Of a stretch of 64,000 nucleotides of DNA, positions 1 to 12,623 are shown piece after piece. This stretch comes from Lyophyllum atratum (Eukaryota > Basidiomycota > Agaricomycetes > Agaricales > Lyophyllaceae). The translations under genes and the position numbers were made by a program. Within the stretch, counting starts at the first letter, position 1; every line of letters begins with the position of its first letter. The DNA is taken from positions 1,798,001-1,862,000 of the forward strand of contig JACGCN010000005.1 of assembly GCA_014905825.1 (NCBI GenBank), read 5' to 3'. Under the pieces are notes generated by a model. It was given only the letters and a program-made list of their open reading frames with translations, was not told where the DNA came from and did not search any database.

Positions 1-167
1 CAGACCACCTATGCACTCTCCCAAGTAACCAACTCCCAAGTCCCAACTCCCTGAATCACCGTTCACCCCCATTCCCATAGGAAAAATGGAAAGACGGTCG
101 CGACACATCACGCCGAAATCAAAATCCGTACCAACAAGAGAGACATGCACCTCCGTCCTCCAATCCC

Positions 168-3053
168 CTATCCCAAATTCATCTCATCCCCGCCATCCGC
201 ATCTCCAACATCCAACGGAACATCCCGAGGTGCCTTATCCCTCGCCTTCGCCTCGCTTTCCTTCAGCCGTATATACTTCTCCTTCAAGATCTTGATAGTC
301 TTGGTCACTTCGAGTTCGTCTATCGGCGGGGGACTCCGCATGATGTTTGCTTCCAGCGCCATGTTCAGGAGCTCGAGGACGTGTGGGTTGATGGGGTCGA
401 TGCTTAGTGCCTGTACAATTCGAATGAATCCAGGAGGAATGGATGGAATGACCAGTAGGCCAGCGAACGTGCAAACGAACCTCGTGGTATTTGACGATGG
501 CTTTATCGACCTCGCCCAGCAGGTGATGCACGAGACCAAGGAACCCGAGCGCCATCGAATGTCGCGAGTCAAGCTCCAAAACCTTCTGATACGCCTCTTT
601 GGCCTCCTTCAAGCGCCTTGGACCACGAGTCAGACTTGAACATCTGCATGTCATGTACATGAAACCCACCCCAATTTTCGGTGACTTGTTCCAAGGTTCA
701 AATACGTCGTTGCCCATGATTTTTGAGAACTCTGCGTCACCTGTGCAAGGTCGAGTGCTTTTGAGAAGAGATCAGCAGCGCGTTCATACCTGGTAAGCTC
801 TCAATCAGCATCTTCAACAAAAAAAGAGCGGAATTCCAGTTTCTTACTCGCCGTGGTTGAAGGCCATCACACCCATCTCGTTGACGAGCAGCGGGTCGCC
901 GTCACACATGGAGTTTGCGGCATTGAGAGCCTCGTCTGCCAGTGCATGATTGGAAAGCATGATGTTCTCCATTCCGACAAACATTAGCGGCAGATGCGAC
1001 CTAGTTCCCATTCAGGCGCAACCATGGGGTACCATTGTAATGCACATACCCAGTGAACATCCTTGCGCAGGTTGAATAAGCAGTGACAGCGTGATCATGT
1101 TCGCCTTCGAGGGCAAAGGTGTGTGCGAAGGCGATCCACGCTGGGCCAAAACGGGGATCCATGAGTGATGTTTTGCTAAGAGAATAAATACATAAGCATC
1201 GGCAGACATCGTTCAAGGAGACAGACCATACCTGAAATATTGGCGGGCTTGAGCCCATTTTCCGCCACTGAGATACCACACTCCCACGGCATACCAGCTT
1301 ATTGGGTTTTCTGGCTCACGATCGACCATCTCGTGGGCAAGGATAAACAACTTGGAATGAAGGTGTGAGAGGTGATACATGCAAGCGATGTGGAGAGGCA
1401 TCGTCGCGTTGTGAATCGACACTAGTCCCAAAATCCTGGAAGTTTAGAGCGTGTCAGGAAACGTCGAGCACTATTTCAAGGTGGATGAGGTACCTTGACG
1501 TGATCACGAAACAATCTGCCCATCTGAAGTTCGCGTATAACGCGTCAGCAAAGCTGTACAAAACATCGGGGTTGTCACCCAATCCAAATTCGTCGACCAG
1601 ACGCTGGCGGGTCACAGCATGCTCGGCTGCGTGCTTGTATTTCCGCAAACGACAGGTATAGATGAGTCGCACGAATTCGGCGTCCTGCGGCGTCTGCGAC
1701 GCGTATGCCAAACCCTGAACGAATTCCCATTCTGAATCCAGGATTTCTCAGTTGGTGTCCATGTTCTGTGGCCGAGTGTGACATACCTTCGTCAGGAGTC
1801 ATCATTTCGCCAGTCACCAGCTGCTCGAACGCGTCATAGCACTTGACATCCAGTGCCAGTGCCTCCATGAAACACTGTTTCGCCTGATCGCCTCGATTCA
1901 GTTTAAGCATGAGAATACCTCGAAGGTGGCACATCGACGCTTCCACCTTGGAGACGAGACCTTCAGTACATGATACCAATCATTGGATGTAAAGACTACC
2001 TTGATGCCTCCGTCGATATTCGGCACAGCGGGTCCACTTCTGCCTAAGGTGAAAGAATTAAGTTCCTGACGAACTTTTGACGATATGCCCACAACTGACC
2101 AGAGTTTCGGAACGGATTTGCCTCCCCAAGCATTTCCGTCGCCTCCGCCCAATTCCCTTGTCGAACCTGAGATCATTAGCACCTAGGACCTGATATGAAG
2201 ACGTTCTGCTCACTTGGCATTGAGCGGCGAGGTATCGACACGCTACACTCATATCCACTAATCTCGACACAAGTTCCTGCATCTTCTCCGGCACTTCGAT
2301 CATCGCTCCCGGGCCCACAGGGAGTCGCGGCATCGACGTCAATGGTGGCAGCGGGTCTTGTTCGCGTCCCTTTCCTTTCGGAGACGGGAAGAGGTGCCCG
2401 TTCATCGCAGGCGGCGGTGTTGATGGCCGTTTCGGTGGAGCCGTTGGGAATGGACGGGTGAGAAGGACGTTCAGCACGCGAGTATTGATGTGTCATGAAG
2501 TATGTCTGTGCAAGCCAGAACGCATCGTTGGGGTCGTCTATAAAAGGAAGAAGCACACGCGCCGGTTGTTAGTAGCCAACCAAGATCGGGGATATTGACG
2601 CGACTTACTCGTCCAAGTAAGAATTTTATCGCCCCAGAACGCAGCAGTCTCGTATAAATGCTGCATTAATGCGTCGTGGCGCCAGAGCCTCATCCGATCC
2701 ACCATCCCCCACTCATACTCGCTCTCATCATCGGCCTCGTCGTCTGATTCCTGAAAGACGTCTGTCGTGTCATTTGCGAGGGGGTGTGGGCGGCTTAAGC
2801 TCTCTTTGGCTTTACGATGCCGGCGCGGGGATGACCTTAATGGTGATGCCGGTAAGACTGAACGATTTGGGTCAGCGAGTGAGTTTGGGTTCGAGACTGT
2901 GCTCGAATTGGCATCCAGATACGATTCAACGAGGTGTTGTGGTCCGAAGGAAAAGGAAGAGCCAATTGAACTACGATGGCGAGAATTCACGGGCGATAGA
3001 TGAGGCATGCCTGGAACAGTGTACTGTGCGCCGGATGGTGTTGATGGTGGCAT
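168..3053 (-). CDS. cdc16: Anaphase-promoting complex subunit Cdc16/Apc6 (TPR protein)
   Basis: Multi-exon gene read on the minus strand from an ATG at 3053 to a stop at 168. The N-terminal part is Ser/Pro-rich and acidic and leads into a segment with [15 protein letters not shown], typical of the start of Apc6. Tetratricopeptide repeats follow across the remaining exons; recognisable pieces are [46 protein letters not shown] and [19 protein letters not shown]. The family forms part of the TPR arm of the APC/C ubiquitin ligase, which marks cyclins and securin for destruction at anaphase. The C-terminus after the last repeat is charged and ends in a Gly/Asp-rich tail. I saw no break, but the small exons between about 650 and 2500 were not all resolved. 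The identification rests on TPR spacing and overall sequence character. Confidence 0.85.
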
Positions 3054-5061
3054 GTTGATGATATTCGTCCTGCACAGGGTACGAAGAGATCAACAACGCG
3101 TCGAATAGAAAATGGAGACGAGGCAGACCCCGATATAATGGTATCCTTGCCGGCGACGTTCTACCCAGTGGCGACCGCGACGCACTCGCTCAAGTCTTTA
3201 TGTATCAATGTTTGTTCCATGATGAACGGGCGACATAGATATCTGCCTAAAGCCGTGCCAGTACTACATACTTGGCTTTCCTCCAGATTTTCTCATCATG
3301 GTTGCACAGTCCACCGACTCTGGGGCGGCGCCGTTGTCCATGAATTTGAAGCCTCAAGAATCCAAGTTCTTCTAACTGTTGCTGCGAAAAAGATCTACTC
3401 TATGTAATGCCAGTGATTCCAGACGTCACGGAATATCACGAACAAAGCTTGTCCTTGCCTCCTGTCCACGACCTCGTCCCCTACCCTTCGCCCCCTGACC
3501 TCTTCCTCGTCCATCTGAATTAGATGTAGGGGATGGCGACGAAGAATAGGATGGATTGCCTCAATAAGGTATGAGATTCTACACCATTTTCGTTACAACT
3601 TGTCTAACTACCATATCTGGGTATTTTCCAGTGATTACTCTGCTCCAGCATGTTCTCAGACGAGGATGTGACAGACCTCACCTTCCAATCCCTTCCGCAT
3701 GGATACCCAGTCTGATACTTTCCTCAACTTTGGGCACTGATCATGACACGTCCCACATACATAGTTGATCTTGACAGAAGAGAACAGGAACCGCATGGGT
3801 GAAATATATGCTGTCTGTATAGCACTCTAAGAAATTCTCTTCGATAAATTTCGCATCTGCAAGCAGCATTTGGAGCATGAAGAACAACTCGAGGGCGGCC
3901 CGAATAAACAGAGCTTGCAGTACGAACTTGCCAGGTCTGGGCATGGAGTGGCAATGGCTCGGTTGGCGGTTCGTTAACCAGATATTGATGAACATGACAT
4001 CAAGGATAAAAGCGACAGACTTGGACAAGGACTTGATTGGGTTCAGGAGCTGGCGTTCTCCGGGGAAGTGCCACAATGCCTGCGAGGATAGCTGGTATCA
4101 GGCTGGTATTCTTGACACGTCCTTGACGTTTCTCTGTTCAATTGGTAGGCTGCTTTACCGACATGCATCAGCTACTTTCGTTAATCTGCAACTGCCCCAG
4201 CCTATTTTTAGGCAAATGTTGTGTACTCTGTATAGCTCGATGCATATCACATATGCGCCAAGTAGGACAGCAACTTGCAAGGTTGTTATCGAGTTTTATT
4301 CATTCCATGTCTTTCCTGCATTCCTGTCTCTAATAGGCCTGAGAATTATCGAAACCATACGGCTAGGGCACGAACGTCGTGATGTACCCACCAGTCGAAC
4401 AGCTGAATCTCCATTTCAGATTTGTCGTACGGCTCTCTTCGATATCTGGGAGCTCTAGATCTTGATGGGCACCCCAGAGTGATCAAATATCACTGTGCAC
4501 ATCACTGTGCACATCTCGATGCATACCCCGCAAAGAGCAGGTTGCCGTCGTGTTCCATGTATGCAGATACAAACTCTCTAATGACCAACCCTCTCCACTC
4601 CCATTTTCGATGCAGTGAGCACCAACATCATGAGCCGGCACGTCCTGAAGCCACTCCAACTGGAATAGTCCCCGGCTGTCCCCATGATCAATAAAAGCCT
4701 CCAAAGTAAGGAGGACCAATCAAGGTTCCGAAGGCCAAGTGTACCAGGGTGCAGGTGGCGAGGGTAGGGGTGGCGGGTACAATAGTGGCGAGGATATTAG
4801 TATGGCCCTCAAGATGCCGCACTGGACACCAGATATGTAGATGGCGGGGATGATATACACTTGGTTGAGGGTAGAGGTGTAGATCTCTACTAGCGCCAAA
4901 AAAATCTAGGATCTTGGCTGCGCCTTCATTCGAGGATACAACGACACGCCTAATTGCTCCTCTTGGAGGGATGTCACTTATATGTTGAACCTCCGAAAAA
5001 AGGCTGTCTGGGCGATATGCTAGGCACCCTGCGTCTCTAACTTGGGCCGCCAGTCCGGAAT
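3054..5061. other. Intergenic region without a confident gene
   Basis: This 2-kb stretch lies between the Cdc16 start and the 3-prime end of the first DUF6533-like gene. Open frames up to 193 codons occur on both strands (3877-4458 on plus, 3741-4076 on minus), but none shows a recognisable family or a convincing set of splice sites. The minus frame around 3741-4076 has two hydrophobic patches and could be a relic of a membrane protein. A 12-bp direct repeat (atcactgtgcac, twice) sits at 4489-4512. The part just above 3053 should hold the Cdc16 promoter. Confidence 0.5.
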
Positions 5062-6768
5062 TCAGTTGGCCCAATCATCAGGTTCAGAATAACTTGACAG
5101 ATGGGCAGCGTTTCGCACGACTCGCGAGAGCTCCCGAAGTTGTTGCGTCTCCGTGCCAAGCGACGCACGCTTTCGTAGCGACAACGTTCTGAAAAAAGGA
5201 TCGTGATTATGAGATCGTTTGGAGCGCAAAGAGCATCAGAAAGCTACTTGCAGACGACACGCCTGGATCGGGGTCAATAGGGTGAAAGATACAGGACGTT
5301 AGGACCTACCACGATGTTCGAAAGAATAAGGGGGAATGAAACAATCAGCGTACTTCCGAAGCGGCTGATAATACCTATAAGCGAATGGACTGTATGTTGC
5401 GATGCAGGCTTATACCAGTGGGACTTACCTAAGTGCACATGTTGCTGCTGCTATGTGCAGAGCGCTCATTAGGAAAAAGGCCCTGAATCCTGTATCAGCG
5501 TCAGAATCGTCAGACCTCTTGGATTGATATTGGGCAATAGTGTACCTTGCTGGAGGAAGGTTTTGCCTAACGGTCCTTGTAAGCTACGAAGGCGAATACA
5601 GTGCTGTAGAAAAGAGGATGTTAAAAATAGATGCTGTGATGAGACCTCGCCTTCCGTACCACGGTCATGATAACAATACACAAAAAATCGAGGGTAAAGG
5701 CGGACATGAAAAGGATCTGGAATGTACTTTGCCTTCAGAAAAGATAACGTGGGTGACCTAGAGCGTACTCACCCCCAGTCGGTGTGGTGAGGAGGGCTTC
5801 CCAATACTTGAGTCTCTTACGCATCCAGTGTTAAGACCCACGTCCCTCAGACTAGATGGCCCTATAAATAGGTCAGGGGTCGACGGTCGGTATATGTTCC
5901 ATACTATATGGACTTACCAATCTCCACGTTAGTTCCGAATACCCATATCTCCATCCCCAACAACACAGCATAGGCAGATAAGAGAAGTACGAGAACAGCT
6001 GTCTGTCTTCCTGTGAATGCCCAAGCTCTCGTCACCATCACGGCTATACGTAGGATTAGTCACATCGTAATCAACGGGAAGACTGGGATGACAGCCGTCT
6101 ACCTTGGGCGGTCAATTGCTGAAAACTCCGCATTAGTTCAGAGGGGTTTTCTACCAGATTAGAACGCACATATGGAATCATCAGAAGGTACAGCGGCTTC
6201 AAAACGCGCTGACATATCTCTAACTCATGGTCCCCTACCAACGCCCAGATGTAGAATATCCAGCTGATGAGGGGATAGTAGCGACAGCAAAGGTACACAA
6301 CCTTCATTGATGTCCATCTGGTACAGTGTATCTGGGAATAGAGTGGTGAGGCTCCAGGTTCAATTGCGGGGTGACAAAGGTGACCAACGAACCAATCTCC
6401 ATTCATCATCCCACCTGAACAGATATCAGCCATGGGGCATGACCAGTGGAGAAGTATTCACTCACAAAGCGACCCATTCACAGAGTTGCACCACGTCTGC
6501 CAATACGAGACGTAGAATTACCAATAGCACAAGTCAAAGTACAATGAATCAACATACAGAGAGCTTAATAGACGATGGTCAGTGCGATATATATTCCATT
6601 GGAAAGGTGAGGAAGACTCACAGATGACAACGTATCGCCCACTACGCAAGTTCGAACCACATAAATCAGTTGAGGTTCTCTCATAAGGACATGGTAGACA
6701 CACAGTTGAATCTTTGTCGCTGCAAGTTCCGCAGCTTCAAGAGGACTGAGACCTAGGCTACCTGACAT
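5062..6768 (-). CDS. DUF6533-like multi-pass membrane protein, copy A
   Basis: Many short exons on the minus strand, from ATG at 6768 to a TGA at 5062-5064. It is paralogous to the gene at 8244-9918: both share exon pieces, for example CCRYYPLI, RAWAFTGRQ/RAWAFAGRQ, MEIWVF, a GCVR motif before a membrane segment, ILFMSAF and a C-terminal LSRVVRNAA. The arrangement (an aromatic RY.PLI helix after a W-rich loop, then about five further hydrophobic helices and a short basic tail) matches the fungal DUF6533 membrane family, whose function is unknown. An in-frame TAG occurs at 5567-5569 where copy B has TGG. A GT donor directly before it (gttagg) would place the stop inside an intron and keep the phase of the next exon, so the gene may still be functional. 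Exon details are tentative. Confidence 0.6.
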
Positions 6769-8243
6769 GTTAAACGAGAAACCCCCGCTGGACGGGTTTT
6801 TTGAGAGGAAGCACTCGGCGGTCAGAGAAAAGTGATCACCATCTTATTACACACCAAGTTGGTTCAGGTCTTGCCCAGGAACACCAGCGAGCGATACCAG
6901 ACTCCTTTGAGCGATAGGTACGCAAAGTCCTTCTGTTCGGCGCCGCAAAAAGTGTACATCGCGATCATAATAAAGCGGCGAGTTTTGAAGAGCAATTTGG
7001 TCACACGACAAGTGACGCCCTAAAAGTGTGGGAGGGTGTGCTTTGACATACGATGATCCGAATTTCGTCTGTTGTGACGAGCCCACCTTGCTACACACAT
7101 CCGAGCAAGAGATAACTGGAGTAGGCTGTTAACAGGTTTACCACTGAAGTTGGTTTCGGTAGAGAAGACCGGTTGTTGGTGTCCTACAGCAGAACACAAC
7201 GCTCAGATAACTGCGTAAATGGCATATCCCTGGTTAATTAAGCATAGTCGACGTCAAGGCCAATTTCGGCTGTAACTACGATCGAAACCGACGCTAGGAA
7301 AGTCAATCAAGGGTTGAAGCCACCCAATTTCAAAGAAGACTGACCTAGCCACTGTTGCTGTAACGGTTGCGACTGCGTAGGTCTCTCGGATATTCTACGA
7401 ATTCAATGCGCATCGGTCATTCAATATCCGGACGTTACTACGTGATCGAAATCACCGGTACTTCATTGAAACTTGAACAGAAAACGTCATTATCTCCGGC
7501 TGTGGATTCGTGGCGCTAAAGATGGGTGCTCGGAGGTGCTGAGAGAAGGTCAAGAACAAACGAACTCAAGGTGTGGAGGGAGGGGCAGGTAATGCTTGGA
7601 TGCCGCATTAACAGAACCCGTTCAGGCTGTATCAGCTGCAGTAGGATTATGTAAGATGAGAATTGCGACTTCCCGAAATGGGACACGTACAGGTACTACG
7701 TAGGTAGAGCCCGTCGATACGAGTGCACGCACGGCTTCGAGGAAGTAGCACAGGATGTTCGAAACTTCAAGTTAAGCGGTTGAAACGCTAATATCTCAGG
7801 CTGGTGGAAAAATTGTTTGACCACTCCATGTAATCCACGTATTCTTCAAAAAAAGTTGTGGCGGTTCGTGATACACGGTGAACATCTAAAGAGCCTGGAA
7901 GTTGACGGCGCTAGATGGAGATTGAAGGTGGCGGGACTCCAATGCCATGCCCCAAAGGGGCCTGGGCTACCATCGCTGGCTAGCATTATTAAAGAACCAG
8001 CCGCTCAGTGAATATCGCCGCACTGATCCCCACGTCATCCTCCTCCCACCCACCGATCGATAGTCAAAGGTGAATACGACGCCTCGAAGTTTTCCGTCAA
8101 GGGTCGAAGCGGACAACATGTCAGTTAAATGACGCCGCTGGATGTCCACGTGTGTCATACAAATTCCAGAAACCCACATTGGTGTGACGTGTCGCTGGGA
8201 GCGGTAGGCACGGTGGTGGTGGTATCTGATCAACCTAGCAGAT
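6769..8243. other. Spacer between tandem DUF6533-like genes
   Basis: About 1.5 kb with only short random open frames on both strands. It should contain the promoter of copy A (just above 6768) and the 3-prime flank of copy B. I see no RNA gene, terminal repeats or transposase remnant here. Confidence 0.5.
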
Positions 8244-9918
8244 TCAGTGTCTCCAGTCGTCGACTCGGGAGGTTCCCGAAAGACCGGCAGCATTTCGCAC
8301 TACTCGAGATAGGTCGTCAAGCTGATCTGTACCAGACCCAATCCAGACATGCTTTCGGAGATCTAAAGTCCTATGGGATGCGGCGTTAATAAGTAGGCGC
8401 CGAAGTGAAAACAAGGAAGAGGACACTTGCAGACGACAGGCCTAATCTAAGGTCAGATAGACAACAGTGTTAACAAGGATAAAACATACCACGATGTTTG
8501 AGAGAATAAGTGGAAGAGGAAGAATCAATCCACCTCCGAAACTGACAGCGCCACTAGAAGAAGGAATGACTTGGTGTCGTGGTCAACGCAATATAGAGCT
8601 CACGCGAATGCAGCGGTCGCTGCCATTATGTGTATAATACTCATTAAGAAGAAGGCACCAAAGCCTGTTCGTAATCTCGATCAGGAGATCATAGAAACCG
8701 GACCAGAGTTGAGTATAACCCACCTTGCCTGATGAAGGTTTTCCCCAAGGGTCCTTGCAGGCTGCGAAGTCGAATACAATGCTGTTATAGATACATGAGC
8801 ACACCAGCCATGACATAGACTTCGCCGTCCATACCATGGTCATGATAACAGTGCACAAGACGTCTAGGAAGAATGCTGACATGAAGAGGATCTGGAAACG
8901 TATCCTTCAAAAAATACGGACAGTATCGAAAGTTCTTATAGACACTCACTCCCGTTTTCTGCCCTACATTCAGTTTTCCGGTCCCCGCATTTCTAACGCA
9001 TCCAAATTTCATACTGGTGTTCTTTGAGGCAGAGTGTGCTGCGGAGTGGCGGATCGATTGAAGGTTGACATCAGGGTTCATCCTTGCGCTGGACTTACCG
9101 CTCCCGACGTCGGTCGCAAATACCCATATTTCCATGCTCGTCAACACCACATAAGCGGAGGCCAGGACTGCGAGAATGACGGCCTGTCTTCCTGCGAAAG
9201 CCCAAGCCCGAATCACCATCACGACTACCGGTCGTTCAGACTATTGAAATCATAACTGAATGGGGCGAGGGCCTACCTTGAGGAGCTAGTTGCTGAGAAC
9301 CTCTGAATTAGTTTACAAGCATTCCCGGGAGACGAATACGCACATATGGGATCATGAAGAAGTATAACGGCCGCACAATACGGCTACATAGTTCCGCCTC
9401 GTGGTTGCCTACAAAAGCCCATATGTAGAATGGCCAGGTGAGGAGGGGATAATAGCGACAGCAGAGGTATGCTATCTTGACTGAACTCCATCGGGCGCGG
9501 TGGATCTGTTGAGAGGTGTAAAGATCTAATTTCAGGCTGTTGCGGTGCCAGGGAGGAGATCAACGAACCAACACCCATTCATCGTCAAACCTCGAGGGAA
9601 ATTAGCATATCCGCACATCATGGGATGTGAAGTGTCGACTCACGACGCGACCCATTCGCAGACTTGTATGGCATCTAGCAATATGGGTGCGAAAATTAAT
9701 CTTATAAACTATACCACCGACCACTAGTAAACAACATACAAACAGCTTTCAAGGTAGTTAGTTTTTAAGCATGTCTAAAAAGCGAAAAAGCCTCACCGAG
9801 AGTGATGTATCGCCCACTGTTCAAAGTGTAATTTCAACCAGCTCCGATATTTCCTATGAAGGCAGTAAGGGGCTCACCTTTGGATGTGTGCCGCTGCAAT
9901 TATAGCTGTGGTTGTCAT
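8244..9918 (-). CDS. DUF6533-like multi-pass membrane protein, copy B
   Basis: Minus-strand paralogue of the gene at 5062-6768, with matching exon order. I take ATG at 9918 (MTTTAIIAAAHIQ) as the start; the stop is at 8244. Readable segments are a short W/D loop (VCEWVAS), YPLLTWPFYIWAFVGNHE, RAWAFAGRQAVILAVLASAY, a GCVR motif, ILFMSAFFLDVLCTVIMTM, FGAFFLMSIIHIMAATAAFA and a hydrophilic tail containing LSRVVRNAA. The intron at 8665-8728 only keeps frame if the donor is GC (tcag/gcaagg), because the adjacent GT donor leads to an immediate stop in the next exon. The function of DUF6533 proteins is not known. Tandem copies such as these are common in Agaricomycetes and suggest recent local duplication. 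Confidence 0.62.
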
Positions 9919-12623
9919 GGATGGTAAGACTATGGGCGGCAACTAACTGAACGAGCTCTTATGTAGACGCTACAGTGTACACCCGTTCCTATCATGAGAC
10001 AGGAACCGACCTGGGCATGACAACCATAGCCAGACAGGGAATCCGAGTGTTAAAAGACTTGACTGCTTTGAGCGACGGTCTTCTTTCGTCCTCTGCGCGG
10101 GATAACGTTACTTCCCGTTGGTGACAGAACAAGGGAGACTTCATTGAAGGAGAATGCCCCACACGCCAAGGACGAGAAATGTCAAGGTGTGGGAGCAGCG
10201 ATGCTGCCGAGAATAGACCTCGTCCCGATCGGTGGCTGTGATCCAATCAGAGCCCATTGTACACACACACAGATGGATGGTCCATTGTGTATGTGCTCTC
10301 GCTTAAGCTCGCTGCTCAGCCAATGACCTATCAGCTGGTCCGTCGAATTGATCATCCCGTGTGAGCAGAAGCTTGACTTCATGGTGACTAGAGCTGCGGG
10401 GCTGGTGGTGTAGTGACTGTCCCTGGTCGACCCGGAGCACCTGTCGCATTTATAACGGTTATCTAACCTGCAAGAATTTGGTGATTTTATGCAAGTTGCA
10501 ATATTGAGGCTGCGCTCTTACATCACGGATCATAACCTGATTGGTCCAAGACGACTTTCCCGGCGTGTCCCCGAAGAAAGCGACCCTTCAACCGTCCCTC
10601 GGATGTCTCAAGCCGCTTGTGAAAAAACGGATAAGTTTACAGGCGAGAAACTGAAGCCGACGTCTGCCCATGTGGTCCACGTACGAAACGGATAAGCAGG
10701 ATTGGTAGGGCGACGAGAAGGAGGTGAGACGCAACGTGGAAAGAGTATCAGGTGCGCTCTCCGCATCTCTGTTACTACAAAGTGTAATGCGCATCGAACA
10801 TCTTGTCAAAATGTGAAAGAGAACGATTATTTGGTCTGACATCTTCACAATGCATACATCGCTGAGACGGCCTGAATCGAATCTGTCGTCGAATTTCAGA
10901 ATGATTCGGTCAGAAATTGGAATCAGCCTTTGACCTACTGCTCGGTCAAGATGAAAGCGCCACGTCAGGAGTCCCAGCTCATTGCCAGCGTGCCTCGAAG
11001 AAGCTGGTAGAGCCATATGCGCACGGAAAGGTCGAATGGGGAGTATGTTCCTGAGAATTTTGGCCCGTTGAACCCACCAGTAACTAGGGTCTGGTGACAC
11101 TGACGTCTATCATTGACATATCTTCTCAAGAATGAGACAAAAGGCCGGCCCGTCCAACATATCGTGTGTGGTATGGGAGATGTAAGGGTAAGGGGTTTTG
11201 CGGTCTCCGGCAGAGCGGAAGGCGAGATTGCATCCGAGCACTGAACTGAAATCAATTGTTCTACTGAAGTCCAGGTTGAGGTTCTGCAAGTTACAATTTT
11301 TGTGAGGTAATAGTGGCGCTTCGGTGTACAGCGGGCTAGATGATGTACGCCTGCAGACTTGTCAAATCGGAGCACGTCAGGATCGCGCTAGTGAAACTAG
11401 TCCCTCGGCAGCGTTGCCAGAATTCCGCTCAGTTTCCGAGTCACTAAAGCCCCAGAGATATTATAGCCAGAAATGTCAGATGAGAATGGTACCTGCGCCT
11501 GTAGCCTGAGGACGACAGCAGACTCGAGAGGAACGTAGTACTCTGGTGGCCGCTGCAAGTCGGAGTCCTGGAGTTTGATAATCGCCCTCACGTGATTCTT
11601 TTCCCGACCGACAATCGATCCCGCCAAAAAGTTTTGCGACGTTTATCGATGATTTGGATGGCAAAATATTACGCGTTGTCTCTCCCAACGATCCCAACTC
11701 CCAAGGTATAATCTCCCACCTCTGCAATCCCCAAGCTGCGCATGCTATGACTCTCCGCATGCTGTGATCATGACTCCATGTGTACCGTCTTGTCACAGCC
11801 AGTGGAGTCATTGTGCCTCATCTGGAGCGCGATGCGCCTTATAAAGTGATGCGTGGCCAGGTCACCTCCTCTCACTTGTCAACCATGGTATTTTACCACC
11901 CTAAGCATTACACCTCGGTGGGAAGTGGATAATGGATTGGTTATCCAGCCTAATCGGTAGCACGGGTGACGGGACGCGCATCCGATATTCTTCCGTGGGC
12001 TATTGGGTACCATAAGGTGATTCCGGGGCTCAGCCTTTGAGGCCTGGAAAAGCTGTTGTCGATTGCCCACCGCACACCAGTCACAGATACCCTTCGCCCT
12101 ACTCTGTACAAAGCAACGATCTGCGCCGCTCCTTTTCGCCTGTTTTCGTTCAGTCCCTCTGTATCAACATATCGGCGACATGAGATCTCACTGGTGTCAA
12201 CTGTACTTGGTTGACCGCTGCCTTGATCGCTACTGGGTTCTTCCTCCCTGCACTCTACTCTACTGGTGAGTACTACGTTGTTGCTTGCAATACTCACCAC
12301 GATACTGAAAACGCATCATTAGAAATTATAGAGGGTACATAAACACCCTGCAGAGGATCAGATAAATATGCATGGTAAGGTAAAGTGGGCAATGTCCATA
12401 TGTTACACACGCTGATAAACGGGATATATGTACAGACGTGAAACGAAACTCAAGTAAAGGCCAGTCGATTGACAGGTATCACCAGAATGAGCAGAGGAAG
12501 GGAATGGAAGGGCAGCATAGGTGGCATAATCGAACGGTGGTGGAGAACCTGATGCGGCAGGTGAGCATCGATGTCCTTCCGGCAACAGGTGGAATCGCCT
12601 TACGAATTAATAAATATCACATC
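9919..12623. other. Long intergenic region without a confident gene
   Basis: A 2.7-kb stretch. Minus-strand open frames at 10588-11100 and 10965-11375 are the longest but match no family I recognise and have no coherent exon structure. Short plus-strand frames look random. There are no obvious inverted terminal repeats, and no reverse transcriptase or transposase motifs. The 3-prime UTR of Maf1 should lie just left of 12624. Confidence 0.5.

Noticed and set aside
3877..4458. 193-codon plus-strand frame
   Set aside because: No family resemblance, no start context, and no matching exons on either side; treated as chance.
5567..5569. Calling DUF6533 copy A a pseudogene because of the TAG
   Set aside because: A GT donor just before the stop places it in an intron and keeps phase, so inactivation is not proven.
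10588..11375. Two long overlapping minus-strand frames that might be one gene
   Set aside because: They are in different frames without a good intron between them, and no motif is recognisable.
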